Assembly: GCF_020271745.1 (NCBI RefSeq)
Contig: NZ_CP084296.1
Location: 930,001 to 994,000, forward strand
DNA: 64,000 nucleotides
Direction of reading: 5' to 3'
DNA from: Providencia alcalifaciens
GTDB taxonomy: Bacteria; Pseudomonadota; Gammaproteobacteria; Enterobacterales; Enterobacteriaceae
The notes below the pieces were generated by a model. The model saw only the letters and a program-made list of their open reading frames with translations. It made no database searches and was not told the DNA's origin. The translations under genes and the position numbers were made by a program. Shown one piece after another: positions 1 to 12,961 of the stretch (its first letter is position 1; each line of letters opens with the position of its first letter).

Positions 1-640
1 TACCGCCGAACACAATCAGGCTTTGAGATTCACTCAAACGGTCAATGGCGCTCAGCGCAAAGGTGCCAGTACTAATAAATAAGGTTGCCGCCGCCATGTA
101 TAAGCCAAGTGAGCCAACATGGGTGATCAGCAAGGCTTTCATCGCTGAACGCTGGGATTTTTCAGTTTGGTAGTAACCAATTAACGCCCAAGAACACCCA
201 CCAGTAATTTCGAAGAAGACTAATTGACCTAAAATAGTGGAAGAGAGCACAACCCCGGCCATCGCACCGATAAAGATCAGTAAGAAAGCGTAATAGCGAC
301 GAGTGGGCCCATGAGCGTGCTCACGGTTTCCTTCAGTGAGATACCCCGTTGAGTAGAGGCAAATCAAGAAGCCGAGGAACACCACCGCAAACGCAATCAG
401 TGTGCTCACGCCATCCACCGTAAAACCAAACAGCGCTACATCACCAGTCTGAATTAACTCCAGTGTAGTGGCGACCTTACCACCGTCTAAATAGAGCCAG
501 CCCAGTGCCGCTGTTCCCAAAGAAGCCAGCAACGCCACTAAGGTACTTAGCCACGGTGCTAGACGGGTGGGTAGCACACTGACCAGCAACGCCCCGATGA
601 ACGGGATTATCAAGGTTGCTAGTGCAATATTTTCTAACAT
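1..640 (-). CDS. hyfD: Hydrogenase-4 membrane subunit HyfD (proton-pumping NuoL/M/N-like), 3' part cut by window edge
   Basis: The first 213 codons of a polytopic membrane protein of the Complex I antiporter-like family run off the left edge of the window. The start ATG is at 638-640 with AAGGAGCG just upstream. The visible part begins MLENIALATL and has hydrophobic helices, a 'YSTGYL' stretch and the 'FFEITGGCSWALIGYY' region typical of these subunits. The order hyfA-hyfB-hyfC-hyfD and a 13-bp gap to hyfC match the E. coli hyf operon, where HyfD is one of three antiporter-like subunits proposed to couple formate-hydrogen lyase to ion movement. Assignment as HyfD rather than HyfF rests mainly on position. 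Confidence 0.85.
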   Translation of the reverse strand, partial: MLENIALATLIIPFIGALLVSVLPTRLAPWLSTLVALLASLGTAALGWLYLDGGKVATTLELIQTGDVALFGFTVDGVSTLIAFAVVFLGFLICLYSTGYLTEGNREHAHGPTRRYYAFLLIFIGAMAGVVLSSTILGQLVFFEITGGCSWALIGYYQTEKSQRSAMKALLITHVGSLGLYMAAATLFISTGTFALSAIDRLSESQSLIVFGG

Positions 641-653
641 GCTTCGTCGCTCC

Positions 654-1604
654 TTATAGACCGGTGAGGTAGAAGACGAATCCGAGTGCCGCAACACCGA
701 ATCCTAACCAAGTCACATGGTGCGTTAATAAGAAACGACCACGAGCCAGACTGTTTTCGACCAGCGACGCCAGCACGAAAATCACCAATAATTTCACTAG
801 CAGTAATCCCATCGCGAGCAGCACACTGCCAACGGTAAAGACACTGGCATTACCAAATGGGAAGAAAATCGATAGGAACAGAACCGCAACGACCACTTGT
901 TTCAGGCCAATTCCCAATTTCACCATTGCAAATCCTGAACCGGAGTATTCAGTTAATGGGCCTTCTTGCAGCTCTTGCTCCGCTTCTGCCACATCGAATG
1001 GGATTTTGCCCATCTCAATGAAAGTCGCGAAGCCGCAAGCCAGTAACGCTAATAACGTGGCCGTTGGAGATACCCAGCCTTCACTCATGGTGGCGCTGAT
1101 GGTGCCAATGTTGGTGGAGCCAGCAATCAGAGCCACAACCAACAAACCGAGGAATAAGGTTGGCTCCACCAGTACGCCAAGTGTCAGTTCACGGCTCGCA
1201 CCGATACCCGCAAATGGGCTGCCGGTATCGAGACCTGAAAGTGAAAAGAAAAAGCGGAATAACGCGAAGATATACAGCACGATGATAATGTCGGCAGCGC
1301 CACTAAACAGTGATGTGTTAGTGACCACTGGCAACGCCATTGCTAGCAGCAACATGCTGCCCAACAGCACATACGGCATGATGCGAAAGATAATGCCAGA
1401 ATCACGCGGTGCGACGGATTGACGCGTCAGCAGCTTGGTAATATCACGATAATCCTGCCAAATACCAGGGCCTTGGCGGGAGTGCATTTTGGCGCGAATT
1501 TGACGGGAGATCCCAGTGAACAGCGGCGTCAGCAGCAGTAAAACGACGGCTTGAACGACGGCGAAGATCCCTGTCATCAATGTAGGTGTTTCTTGAATCG
1601 ACAT
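654..1604 (-). CDS. hyfC: Hydrogenase-4 membrane anchor subunit HyfC (NuoH/HycD-like)
   Basis: A 316-residue membrane protein of the NuoH/HycD family, which anchors the hydrogenase arm to the membrane arm. The conserved cytoplasmic-loop sequence 'EMGKIPFDVAEAEQEL' and the following 'EGPLTEYSGSGFA' are classic for this family. A longer reading upstream to 1700 exists, but ATG 1602-1604 is preceded by AAGGAGAG at good spacing, gives the usual length of about 315 residues, and lies just past the end of hyfB (stop at 1616), so it is preferred. It should be co-transcribed with hyfB and hyfD. Confidence 0.93.
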   Translation of the reverse strand: MSIQETPTLMTGIFAVVQAVVLLLLTPLFTGISRQIRAKMHSRQGPGIWQDYRDITKLLTRQSVAPRDSGIIFRIMPYVLLGSMLLLAMALPVVTNTSLFSGAADIIIVLYIFALFRFFFSLSGLDTGSPFAGIGASRELTLGVLVEPTLFLGLLVVALIAGSTNIGTISATMSEGWVSPTATLLALLACGFATFIEMGKIPFDVAEAEQELQEGPLTEYSGSGFAMVKLGIGLKQVVVAVLFLSIFFPFGNASVFTVGSVLLAMGLLLVKLLVIFVLASLVENSLARGRFLLTHHVTWLGFGVAALGFVFYLTGL

Positions 1605-1615
1605 GGTTGCTCTCC

Positions 1616-3631
1616 TTACGCCGCAATCACAACAAGCAGCACGATCAAGGCCGCGACCACATACAGGCAGTAGAGCCTGAAGTCCCCGCCTTGCAGGCAT
1701 TGCATGCGTTTTGCTATTCGGTTAATCACACGAACCAATGGGTAGATAATTTTCTCATCCCAGAACGGTTCCACCTTCCCTGCTCCCTCTTTCGTCACTT
1801 CTAAGGTTTGTGCTAAACGTGCAGAAGGGTCGAGCTGAGTACGCAAGCGGTACAGTGGGGCAAACATAGAACGTAGCGGTTGAGTAAAGCCACCTGCTGA
1901 CACCGACATCTCTTTTTCCCACGCATAACCACACGCCCATGCGTCCCCTTTACGGCGCGCTTCGAGCTGTTTACCTTTAAATACCATGTAGATAATTAAC
2001 GGAATGATTGGCAGCGCTAGCAGCAGAATCAAGGTCATGGCTGGGGAGATCATCGCTTGAGACGCGCTGTTTGGTACCAGCATCGCCCCTTGTGCCACGG
2101 TGATATCGGTGGCGTGTGTCAGGGACATTGCCACGTTGGCTAAGACCGGAGCGATATAGGTCGCGCCGACCCCTAAAATTACGCAGATAGCCGCTAAAAT
2201 TAGCATCGCCGCGGTCATTGTCCATGGCACTTCACGGGCATGAGTGGCTTGCTCACTACGAGCGCCACCGCAAAAACTGACGCCGTACACTTTCACAAAA
2301 CACATTGCCGCCAATGCCCCGGTGATGGCTAACATCACAATGGCAATTGGGCCGCTGATGCGCATAATAAAAGTGCCTTCGTGGCTCATGGAGAACAGGG
2401 ATTGGTAGGTGTACCACTCACTAACAAATCCGTTGAGTGGTGGCAGTGCGGAAATCGCCATACAGCCAATTAAAAACGCGGTGGCGGTGAGTGGCATTAA
2501 TTTCGCCAAGCCGCCCATTTTTTCCATATCGCGGGTATGTACACGGTAGATCACGGCGCCCGCGCCAAGGAATAGTAATCCTTTGAATACCGCGTGGTTA
2601 AGTAAGTGGTAAATCGCACCGAGCAAACCGATGGTCGCCAACACAGGCATATTGTTTGCCATGCCGACCATTGCCACACCGACACCCATCAAGATAATCC
2701 CGATATTTTCGACGGTGTGCCAAGCCAGTAAGCGTTTGATATCGTGCTCAGCCAGTGCGTACATAACCCCAAGAACCGAGGAAACTGCACCGAATGCCAG
2801 TACCACAATGCCCCACCAGCCTTGAGTGGCACCGAGTAAATCGATACCCACTTTGATGATCCCGAAGATACCGATTTTTACCATGACGCCGGACATTAAT
2901 GCTGACGCATGAGACGGTGCTGCGGGGTGAGCTTGCGGTAACCAGCTGTGAAGTGGGAGCATCCCTGCTTTGGCACCAAAGCCAAAAAATCCCAATAAGA
3001 AAACGATAGATGCCATCGCTGGTGAAAGCGAAAGCTGGCGGAAGGAGTCGAAATCTAAGCTGCCACTTTCACGCCACATTAAGAAGAAGGCGATCATAAT
3101 TAAAATCGAACCCGCGTGGGCAATAAAGAAGTACAGCAGACCCGCACGAATGGATTTGTCATCTTGGTCGGCAATGACTAAGAACCAAGAAGCCAGTGAC
3201 ATCATTTCAAATAGGATGATGAAGTAGAAAGCGTTATCCATCACCACTAAGGCAACCATTGAGGCGATAAACAAGTTCAGGAAGAATCCCATGCTCCACG
3301 CGCCACGACCGCAATATTCCTGAACATAGTTTAAGGAATATAAGGCACTGACGGTCACTAGCAGCGAAATCACCATCACCATAAAGGCGGCGAGGCTATC
3401 GAACCTAACAACAAAATTGGCGAACGGGAATGGACCTTGCGATAGGTAAGTAAGTACTTCCCCACTCATTAAAACAGGAATTGAGCTGCATAAGCCCAGC
3501 ACGCCGCCGATCATGGCAGCAATTCCCGCGACATAAATGGCGAGCTTTTCTTGGCGTTTAAAGAGCAACGAAACAAAGCCCCCCACCGCGTAGAAAATCA
3601 CCGACCATAAAAGTAACTGAAGAGGTGTCAT
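1616..3631 (-). CDS. hyfB: Hydrogenase-4 membrane subunit HyfB (NuoL-like)
   Basis: A 671-residue polytopic protein, almost the same length as E. coli HyfB, of the proton-translocating NADH-quinone oxidoreductase family. Family marks include 'FFGFGAKAGMLPLHSWLPQAHPAAPSHASALMSG' in pieces around residues 215-250 and 'AWHTVENIGIILMG' near residue 305. The C-terminal part after about residue 560 is more hydrophilic and ends in one more membrane helix. Its ATG overlaps the hyfA stop (TAATG), so the two are translationally coupled. It is inferred to be part of a formate-hydrogen-lyase-like complex in the inner membrane. Confidence 0.93.
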   Translation of the reverse strand: MTPLQLLLWSVIFYAVGGFVSLLFKRQEKLAIYVAGIAAMIGGVLGLCSSIPVLMSGEVLTYLSQGPFPFANFVVRFDSLAAFMVMVISLLVTVSALYSLNYVQEYCGRGAWSMGFFLNLFIASMVALVVMDNAFYFIILFEMMSLASWFLVIADQDDKSIRAGLLYFFIAHAGSILIMIAFFLMWRESGSLDFDSFRQLSLSPAMASIVFLLGFFGFGAKAGMLPLHSWLPQAHPAAPSHASALMSGVMVKIGIFGIIKVGIDLLGATQGWWGIVVLAFGAVSSVLGVMYALAEHDIKRLLAWHTVENIGIILMGVGVAMVGMANNMPVLATIGLLGAIYHLLNHAVFKGLLFLGAGAVIYRVHTRDMEKMGGLAKLMPLTATAFLIGCMAISALPPLNGFVSEWYTYQSLFSMSHEGTFIMRISGPIAIVMLAITGALAAMCFVKVYGVSFCGGARSEQATHAREVPWTMTAAMLILAAICVILGVGATYIAPVLANVAMSLTHATDITVAQGAMLVPNSASQAMISPAMTLILLLALPIIPLIIYMVFKGKQLEARRKGDAWACGYAWEKEMSVSAGGFTQPLRSMFAPLYRLRTQLDPSARLAQTLEVTKEGAGKVEPFWDEKIIYPLVRVINRIAKRMQCLQGGDFRLYCLYVVAALIVLLVVIAA

Positions 3632-4248
3632 TATGGGTTCTCCCGATCAGCAACAAAAATGTCGAACTCTGGCGGCATAGCATCGACAGATGCACTGCGG
3701 CGTTTGGCACTTTCGTTTTCGAGTTGGTGTTCTTCCACCAGATGGAGGGCATCGGTTGGGCAAACTTTGACGCAAGCTGGCCCTTCGTCACTGAAATCAC
3801 ACAGGTCACACTTCACGGCGACATTGCGAATTCCCGCGTTCCACGCAAGGAAAGGGTTCATAGTTGGGAGGCTATCTGGTACATCTAATAGCATCTCTTT
3901 TGGAACATATTGTTCAAAGAAATCAGGTGCATCTACCGGTTTGCTACCTGATGGTGTGATTGCCCCAAATGGGCAAACCAAACCACACAGTTTGCAACCA
4001 ATGCATAGGCTTTCATTCAGCACAATCATGTCATTTTCGTGAGTGATGGCATTGACCGGGCACACTCGCGCACACGGTGCATCGTCACATTGACGACAAA
4101 GCATCGGTGCGGTTAGCTCGCCAACTTTGACCACTTTCAGTCTCGGATATGTTTGTAATCCTTGGGCTTTATGCGTTTCTGAGCACGCCGCCATGCAAGT
4201 GTTACATCCGATACACAGTTGTGGGTCTGCAATTACAAAGCGATTCAT
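3631..4248 (-). CDS. hyfA: Hydrogenase-4 electron-transfer ferredoxin subunit HyfA
   Basis: A 205-residue iron-sulfur protein of the HycB/HyfA family. Four [4Fe-4S] cysteine sets are visible: C12/C15/C18 with C22, C51/C54/C59 with C63, C82/C85/C88 with C92, and C147/C150/C159 with C163. The role known for the family is electron transfer between formate dehydrogenase H and the hydrogenase large/small subunits on the cytoplasmic side. It is the promoter-proximal gene of the operon; a sigma-54 promoter lies about 55 bases upstream of its start. It overlaps hyfB by one base. Confidence 0.93.
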   Translation of the reverse strand: MNRFVIADPQLCIGCNTCMAACSETHKAQGLQTYPRLKVVKVGELTAPMLCRQCDDAPCARVCPVNAITHENDMIVLNESLCIGCKLCGLVCPFGAITPSGSKPVDAPDFFEQYVPKEMLLDVPDSLPTMNPFLAWNAGIRNVAVKCDLCDFSDEGPACVKVCPTDALHLVEEHQLENESAKRRSASVDAMPPEFDIFVADRENP

Positions 4249-4303
4249 TCGCTTTCCCCTCCAATAAAATCAGTCGGATCTTAAGTTTGTTGCAGATACC
4301 TAA

Positions 4304-4318
4304 GCATTTTTTGTGCCA
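4304..4318 (-). promoter_or_regulatory. Sigma-54 (RpoN) promoter of the hyf operon
   Basis: On the minus strand the sequence TGGCACAAAAAATGC has the invariant GG at -24 and GC at -12 with the exact sigma-54 spacing. It sits upstream of hyfA so that transcription would start about 45 bases before the ATG. In E. coli hyf is RpoN- and FhlA/HyfR-dependent, which agrees. Enhancer-binding sites were not identified. Confidence 0.8.
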
Positions 4319-4498
4319 GAAATAATATTGTTATTAATCAGTTGGTTGTGGTTTTACAGGCAGGGGGTTCGACAGTAATGACGAAGGGGGGAGTAATAAA
4401 AGAAAAAATAGAATTTAAAGCAATGCCTAAAGCTTAAAAGTTCCCAAAAAGGGTCTTTGAAAAATATTCAAGTCTCCCTTTTATGTGACAATCACGGC

Positions 4499-5530
4499 TT
4501 AAATACGGGGGCTTGTTCTTCCGAAGAAATCTCTATGTAACGTTAGATCTGCAACGGAAGGCATATCAGATTTATTTTTTGGAAGTAAAAGAGATTTTCC
4601 ATGATATTCCGCATATTCACTGTCCAAAAGAGAATCAGCTAATTGCACTGTATAATCATCATTAATCCAAAGTAAACCCTTATCAAATAACGTATGAATA
4701 TCTGCTTTTAATAATAGGCCATGACTTGCATGACAATGCCAACGGCCTTGATAAGGACGTATATGTGCGGCCTCAAGTAACTCGATAATTTTGCTACCAG
4801 TGACAGCACATTTACTCGAATATGCCGTTAATAGTTTCAATCTAAACGCTTGCTGGCCTTCACGAACTACAACATGTTGTAATGCTCGCGAGCGGCAATC
4901 GCCTTGATCATTTATACTCACATCTGAGGTATCAAGCTCATCTCTCATTTTTTCGAGTAATGAACTTATATTACTTTTAAGTTCCACCAAGACTGGCTTT
5001 TTATCTTCCAAATCCCAGATGCCATGGATTTCAGGTTGGTAAAGTTGAAATGTTTTCTCTATTTGAAATAAAGCATCGTTTGGGTGTCCACTGTCACTGC
5101 GCGTCAATTTCCGCCTACCACAATGTCTAGCTCGGTGCTGATGATTGACAGTTAGCTGCTGTAATAATTGCCCAATCTCATTATGTACCATTGGTTGATT
5201 ACTATCATCTAACCAATTTCGTATTTCAATTTCCGTTGGGGCCCCTAATAAGCTGACAACGTATATCATTTGGTCTCGGTGCCCATTTGAATATTCCGGA
5301 GGAATATAGTTATCATAATAATCATTTTTCAAGTTGTGATGTTTCATCCAATTTTTCCAATAGCGTGAAAGGCTGTTGGTGCTCATTACACGTTGTGCAG
5401 GCTTATTCATTGCCGCAATCAACTCTCGCCTAGCTGGAGCTCGTCCTAATTGATTGTATAGCACAAAACAACTGTCCCACACAGCCCTTATCCGAGGTCC
5501 TTTGGGATAGTCATCTTTACTTAAAATCAT
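4499..5530 (-). CDS. HNH endonuclease with N-terminal homing-endonuclease-associated repeat
   Basis: A 343-residue protein. The C-terminal part (about residues 235-290) carries an HNH_2-type nuclease core: C241-x2-TG, 'LEAAHIRPYQG' with H256, 'SHGLLLKADIHTLFDKGLL' with D277 and H279. In most relatives the central position is 'NG'; here it is H270-G. Residues 11-65 resemble the short repeat found beside homing-type HNH enzymes ('GRAPARRELIAAMN'). Such proteins are common in accessory DNA and often act in restriction or phage defence; the target is unknown. It is transcribed divergently from the gene at 5614 with 83 bases between starts. No terminal transposase or integrase is nearby. Confidence 0.75.
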   Translation of the reverse strand: MILSKDDYPKGPRIRAVWDSCFVLYNQLGRAPARRELIAAMNKPAQRVMSTNSLSRYWKNWMKHHNLKNDYYDNYIPPEYSNGHRDQMIYVVSLLGAPTEIEIRNWLDDSNQPMVHNEIGQLLQQLTVNHQHRARHCGRRKLTRSDSGHPNDALFQIEKTFQLYQPEIHGIWDLEDKKPVLVELKSNISSLLEKMRDELDTSDVSINDQGDCRSRALQHVVVREGQQAFRLKLLTAYSSKCAVTGSKIIELLEAAHIRPYQGRWHCHASHGLLLKADIHTLFDKGLLWINDDYTVQLADSLLDSEYAEYHGKSLLLPKNKSDMPSVADLTLHRDFFGRTSPRI

Positions 5531-5613
5531 ATATTCCCCCCATTAATAATCTGAATATTATATATTCTTACTTTGTGTAGAATTAATAAATAACAGTAAA
5601 ATGGAAAATTAAA

Positions 5614-6150
5614 ATGAACAATAATGAGTTAATAAAAAAAATTCTGCCCACGCTGGATAATACTGAATTACTTTCAATACATGCAGACATTTTGCTTGAA
5701 TTATGCACAAGAAATATTTTACGCACCCAAAATAATCCAGTAGGTGACTATGCTGAATGGTTAGTTTCACAAGCATTTGGAATGAAATTATTAAAGAATT
5801 CCTATCCTGGTGTTGATGCAATAGATGTTGATGACCAAAAAGTTCAAATTAAAGCTCGACGAATCACGCCAGATAGCCCTTCTAAACAATTAAGTGCTTT
5901 ACGAAATTATAATGCAACTGAATTTGATTACCTCATTGCTGCCATATTTGATACGCACTATAACGTCATTGAAGCATATCAAATTCCTCATATCGTCATT
6001 GGGGATTATGCTAAATTTAGCAAGCATACGAATGCCCATCTCATCACGTTAAAGGGGGATATTCTTTTAGATGAGAGAGTTCTTGATATTAAAGAAAAAA
6101 TGATATTAAGCACCAAGAACTTATATAACAAGCCGCCATTATCAAACTGA
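5614..6150 (+). CDS. Putative PD-(D/E)xK nuclease-fold protein (DUF6998-like)
   Basis: A 178-residue soluble protein I do not recognise by name. The segment 'GDYAEWL' (E48), 'YPGVDAID' (D68) and 'VQIKARR' (Q78-I-K80) has the spacing of an E...D...(Q/E)xK nuclease active site, as in restriction-enzyme-fold proteins that are described as DUF6998. The N-terminal 40 residues are helical. It is AT-rich and divergent from the HNH gene, so a shared control region lies at 5531-5613. A restriction-type role is inferred; an inactive fold is also possible. Confidence 0.6.
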   Translation: MNNNELIKKILPTLDNTELLSIHADILLELCTRNILRTQNNPVGDYAEWLVSQAFGMKLLKNSYPGVDAIDVDDQKVQIKARRITPDSPSKQLSALRNYNATEFDYLIAAIFDTHYNVIEAYQIPHIVIGDYAKFSKHTNAHLITLKGDILLDERVLDIKEKMILSTKNLYNKPPLSN

Positions 6151-6394
6151 AGCTTTTCCACTTTTGGCTATTAATTAAGACCGAATAAAACTGCATTAAA
6201 AAATCCAGTTTCTTTTCAAAATTGAATGATATAACCAACTTTCATAGCTAAGTTCATCATTATATACATATTTCAAATAACCTGACCCAATCTCATCGCT
6301 GATTGTCCTAATGATTGCGGTGATTTTGCCCAAAAACATCATAATCACCTTATTGAGCCACGAGCTTATCAACTCACTTAGTAAGGCGGTTTTT

Positions 6395-7171
6395 ATGAAA
6401 ATTACGCAAATTCGCAATGCCACACAAATCATCGACTATGCGGGCAAAAGGTTTCTTATTGACCCCATGTTAGGGGAAAAAGGATGCTATCCCGGTTTTG
6501 AAGGCACTGCCAACGCGCATATTCGTATCCCTATGGTTGACCTACCCTGCGATATCAGCAGTTTATTGGATGTCGATGCGATTATTGTTACGCACACTCA
6601 TTTAGATCATTGGGATGATGCTGCTATAAAAGCTATTCCTAAAGATAAACTCATCTTTGTTCAGAATGAGCACGATAAACAGCTATTGTCTTCCCAAGGG
6701 TTTACTAATCTCTGCATTTTATCTGAATCCACTGAATTTGCGGGGATCCATTTAATTAAAACCCAATGCCAACATGGTTCTGACCTAGCTTATGAAAACC
6801 CTATTTTAAGTGAACGGTTGGGAGATGCTTCCGGCGTGATATTTAAACATCCTTCGGAACAAGTGCTGTATTTAATGGGGGATTCCATTTGGTTTTCCGC
6901 TATCGAGCATAACTTAGCAGCTCATACGCCAGAAGTGGTGATCATGAATACAGGATGGGCGCATATATTGGGATATGGCTCGATTATTTTTGGGCAAGAA
7001 GATATGCTGAAAGTACGGCAGATAAGACCAAATGCAAAGATTATTGGTACACATATGGAAGCCATTAATCATTGCTTAGTCACTCGACAACAGTTGCTCG
7101 ATTATGCCGCTGTAAACGGTTTGGCTGATGCGGTTTTTGCCCCGAAAGACGGTGAAACTGTCTCTATTTAG
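6395..7171 (+). CDS. Metallo-beta-lactamase-fold hydrolase (UlaG-like)
   Basis: A 258-residue protein with the metal-binding motif 'THTHLDHWD' (H67, H69, D71, H72), a downstream 'YLMGDSIWF' (second-metal Asp) and a C-terminal 'GTHMEAINH' histidine, the usual set of a metallo-beta-lactamase fold. The UlaG/RNase Z-like branch hydrolyses phosphoesters or lactones; the substrate here is not evident. An upstream in-frame start at 6311 exists, but ATG 6395 follows AAGGCGG at good spacing and begins exactly at the fold's first strand. The GlxA-type regulator follows 52 bases downstream, so the two probably form one unit. Confidence 0.8.
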   Translation: MKITQIRNATQIIDYAGKRFLIDPMLGEKGCYPGFEGTANAHIRIPMVDLPCDISSLLDVDAIIVTHTHLDHWDDAAIKAIPKDKLIFVQNEHDKQLLSSQGFTNLCILSESTEFAGIHLIKTQCQHGSDLAYENPILSERLGDASGVIFKHPSEQVLYLMGDSIWFSAIEHNLAAHTPEVVIMNTGWAHILGYGSIIFGQEDMLKVRQIRPNAKIIGTHMEAINHCLVTRQQLLDYAAVNGLADAVFAPKDGETVSI

Positions 7172-7223
7172 AATCGCTATTACCGCTGTTTTCCATAACT
7201 TACTGCCATATAAGGAACAATCA

Positions 7224-8186
7224 ATGAAGACAACCACCGTTGCGATTGTGGTCACTGAAGGGTTCAGCACCTTCCATTTGTCGGTTCCTTTGATTTTCTT
7301 TGGCAATATGATCACGGACATCCCTCTATTTTCGCGAAAAATATGTGCTGAAACAACGGGATTAATCTGGTCTAAAGAGGGAACGGCGGTCAATGCAGAG
7401 TACAGCTTCGACGCCCTAAAAACCGCAGATATTGTGGTAATCCCATTTTGGGAGAAGATCCATGAGCGCCCGAGTGAGTCCTTACTTACTGCAATTAATG
7501 AGGCAAAACAAAATGGCGCCTTATTGGTAGGTTTATGCCTAGGTGCCTTTGTGCTCGCCTATGCAGGTGTACTCGATGATCATAAAGCCGCCACCCATTG
7601 GAAATTTGAACAGCAATTTCAGCAGCTATTTCCAAAGGTCAAATTAGATGTCAATGTTCTATATACTGAGGATAACGGTATAGTAACGTCTGCAGGAACT
7701 GCGGCAGCACTAGACTGTTGTTTGCATATTGTCCGACAACGTTTTGGTGCCAATATAGCGAACGAAATGGCGCGCAGAATGGTGACTCCGCCCCATCGAG
7801 ATGGCGGTCAAACACAGTATATTGAACAGATTATTCCCCGTAATACCAGTGACCTACGCATTAATCAATTGCTCGATTATCTGTTAAACCATCTACAACT
7901 CCCCCACTCTATTGATGAGCTCGCCAGTAAGATGTCCATGAGCCGCCGCACCCTCACTCGTCATTTTCAAAAAGCGACAGGAATTAGCATCGGTGAATGG
8001 TTAACCGTTGCACGCTTGAATCGCAGTCAAGAACTTCTGGAAAGCTCAGCCTTCTCTATTGAACGCGTGGCTGAATTAGCCGGTTTTCAATCCTCCGTGA
8101 CATTTAGGCAAGTATTTAAGGATAAGTTTGGGGTTAGCCCTATGCAATGGCGAAAAGTATTTGGGAGCGATAAAAATATTTTATAA
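7224..8186 (+). CDS. GlxA-family AraC-type transcriptional regulator (DJ-1/PfpI + HTH)
   Basis: A 320-residue two-domain regulator. Residues 1-170 form a DJ-1/PfpI (glutamine amidotransferase-like) domain with the nucleophile-elbow sequence 'LVGLCLGAFVLAYAG'. The C-terminal 100 residues are an AraC/XylS double helix-turn-helix ('SIDELASKMSMSRRTLTRHF' and 'AGFQSSVTFRQVFKDKFGVSP'). Start at ATG 7224 is chosen because AAGGAA precedes it; the frame is open upstream but without a ribosome site. It probably controls the adjacent metallo-hydrolase gene; the ligand is unknown. Confidence 0.85.
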   Translation: MKTTTVAIVVTEGFSTFHLSVPLIFFGNMITDIPLFSRKICAETTGLIWSKEGTAVNAEYSFDALKTADIVVIPFWEKIHERPSESLLTAINEAKQNGALLVGLCLGAFVLAYAGVLDDHKAATHWKFEQQFQQLFPKVKLDVNVLYTEDNGIVTSAGTAAALDCCLHIVRQRFGANIANEMARRMVTPPHRDGGQTQYIEQIIPRNTSDLRINQLLDYLLNHLQLPHSIDELASKMSMSRRTLTRHFQKATGISIGEWLTVARLNRSQELLESSAFSIERVAELAGFQSSVTFRQVFKDKFGVSPMQWRKVFGSDKNIL

Positions 8187-12326
<4,140 letters not shown>

Positions 12327-12366
12327 TTTGGTCTCGTATTTTTAATCTGGTATTTGTAGCATATAA

Positions 12367-12410
12367 AAAAGCGGCTTGTATCGATGTGGTGCAAGTCGCT
12401 TTATTTTATG
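12367..12410. terminator. Rho-independent terminator after the autotransporter (probably bidirectional)
   Basis: The arms AAAGCGGCTTG (12368-12378) and CAAGTCGCTTT (12391-12401) pair with one G-T wobble, followed by TTATTTTAT on the plus strand. An A-run precedes it, so it can also end the opposite-strand remnant gene. Confidence 0.75.
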
Positions 12411-12961
12411 AGCGCTGCGTTCCACTCCCAATCGGGTATTAGAGTATATTCTTCATCATGCTGATAAATCAGTAAGCCAATCGTGACGATAATTAATACC
12501 GCAACCAGATACTAAGGAGATATGTTCAATGTTTTATCGATGGTATCAATCTGTGCTGGGTGGGCTAATAATGGGTCAATCCAATGTTTTAAGCTCCCTT
12601 TCCAAGCGGAGGCCATCGTGACAATAAACGCAAATAATGCGAGCCATGTGCCTGTTAGCCCTTCACCAGAGCGGAACCAAGCCCCGCTACCGCAGCAGCC
12701 TGCTAATACCATCCCGACACCAAATAAAAAGCCACCGATAATTGTGGCAGTCACAGGCAACGTGCCTTCTGGAATAGTTATCAATCCCATTGATTGTAGA
12801 GCAAAAAATCCAATCGCCTGAATAGAGATAGCTATCAGTAACGCCGTAAGAAAACGCGTGTTTTTCTGATAAACAATATTCCTGAAGCCGGAAACAAAAC
12901 AAAATTGTCCTGATTGGAGTAGCGCACCAAAAAGCAGACCAACAAATAAGCCACTAATCAT
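12401..12961 (-). pseudogene. YeeE/YedE-type sulfur transporter, N-terminal half, interrupted by an in-frame amber codon
   Basis: From ATG 12961 a 149-residue hydrophobic protein is readable with the family mark 'MVLAGCCGSGAWFRSGEG'. The frame hits TAG at 12512-12514, but the same frame then continues for 36 more codons as clear membrane-protein sequence ('YLVAVLIIVTIGLLIYQHDE') to TAA at 12401. YeeE/YedE thiosulfate-uptake proteins are normally about 350-400 residues or paired half-size proteins; this one covers only the first half. I therefore call it a decaying copy: one nonsense change plus loss of the C-terminal half. A functional truncated half-protein of 149 residues is less likely. 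Confidence 0.7.

Noticed and set aside
1444-1626. Short minus-strand ORFs overlapping hyfC and hyfB ends
   Set aside because: Shadow frames of the two membrane-protein genes.
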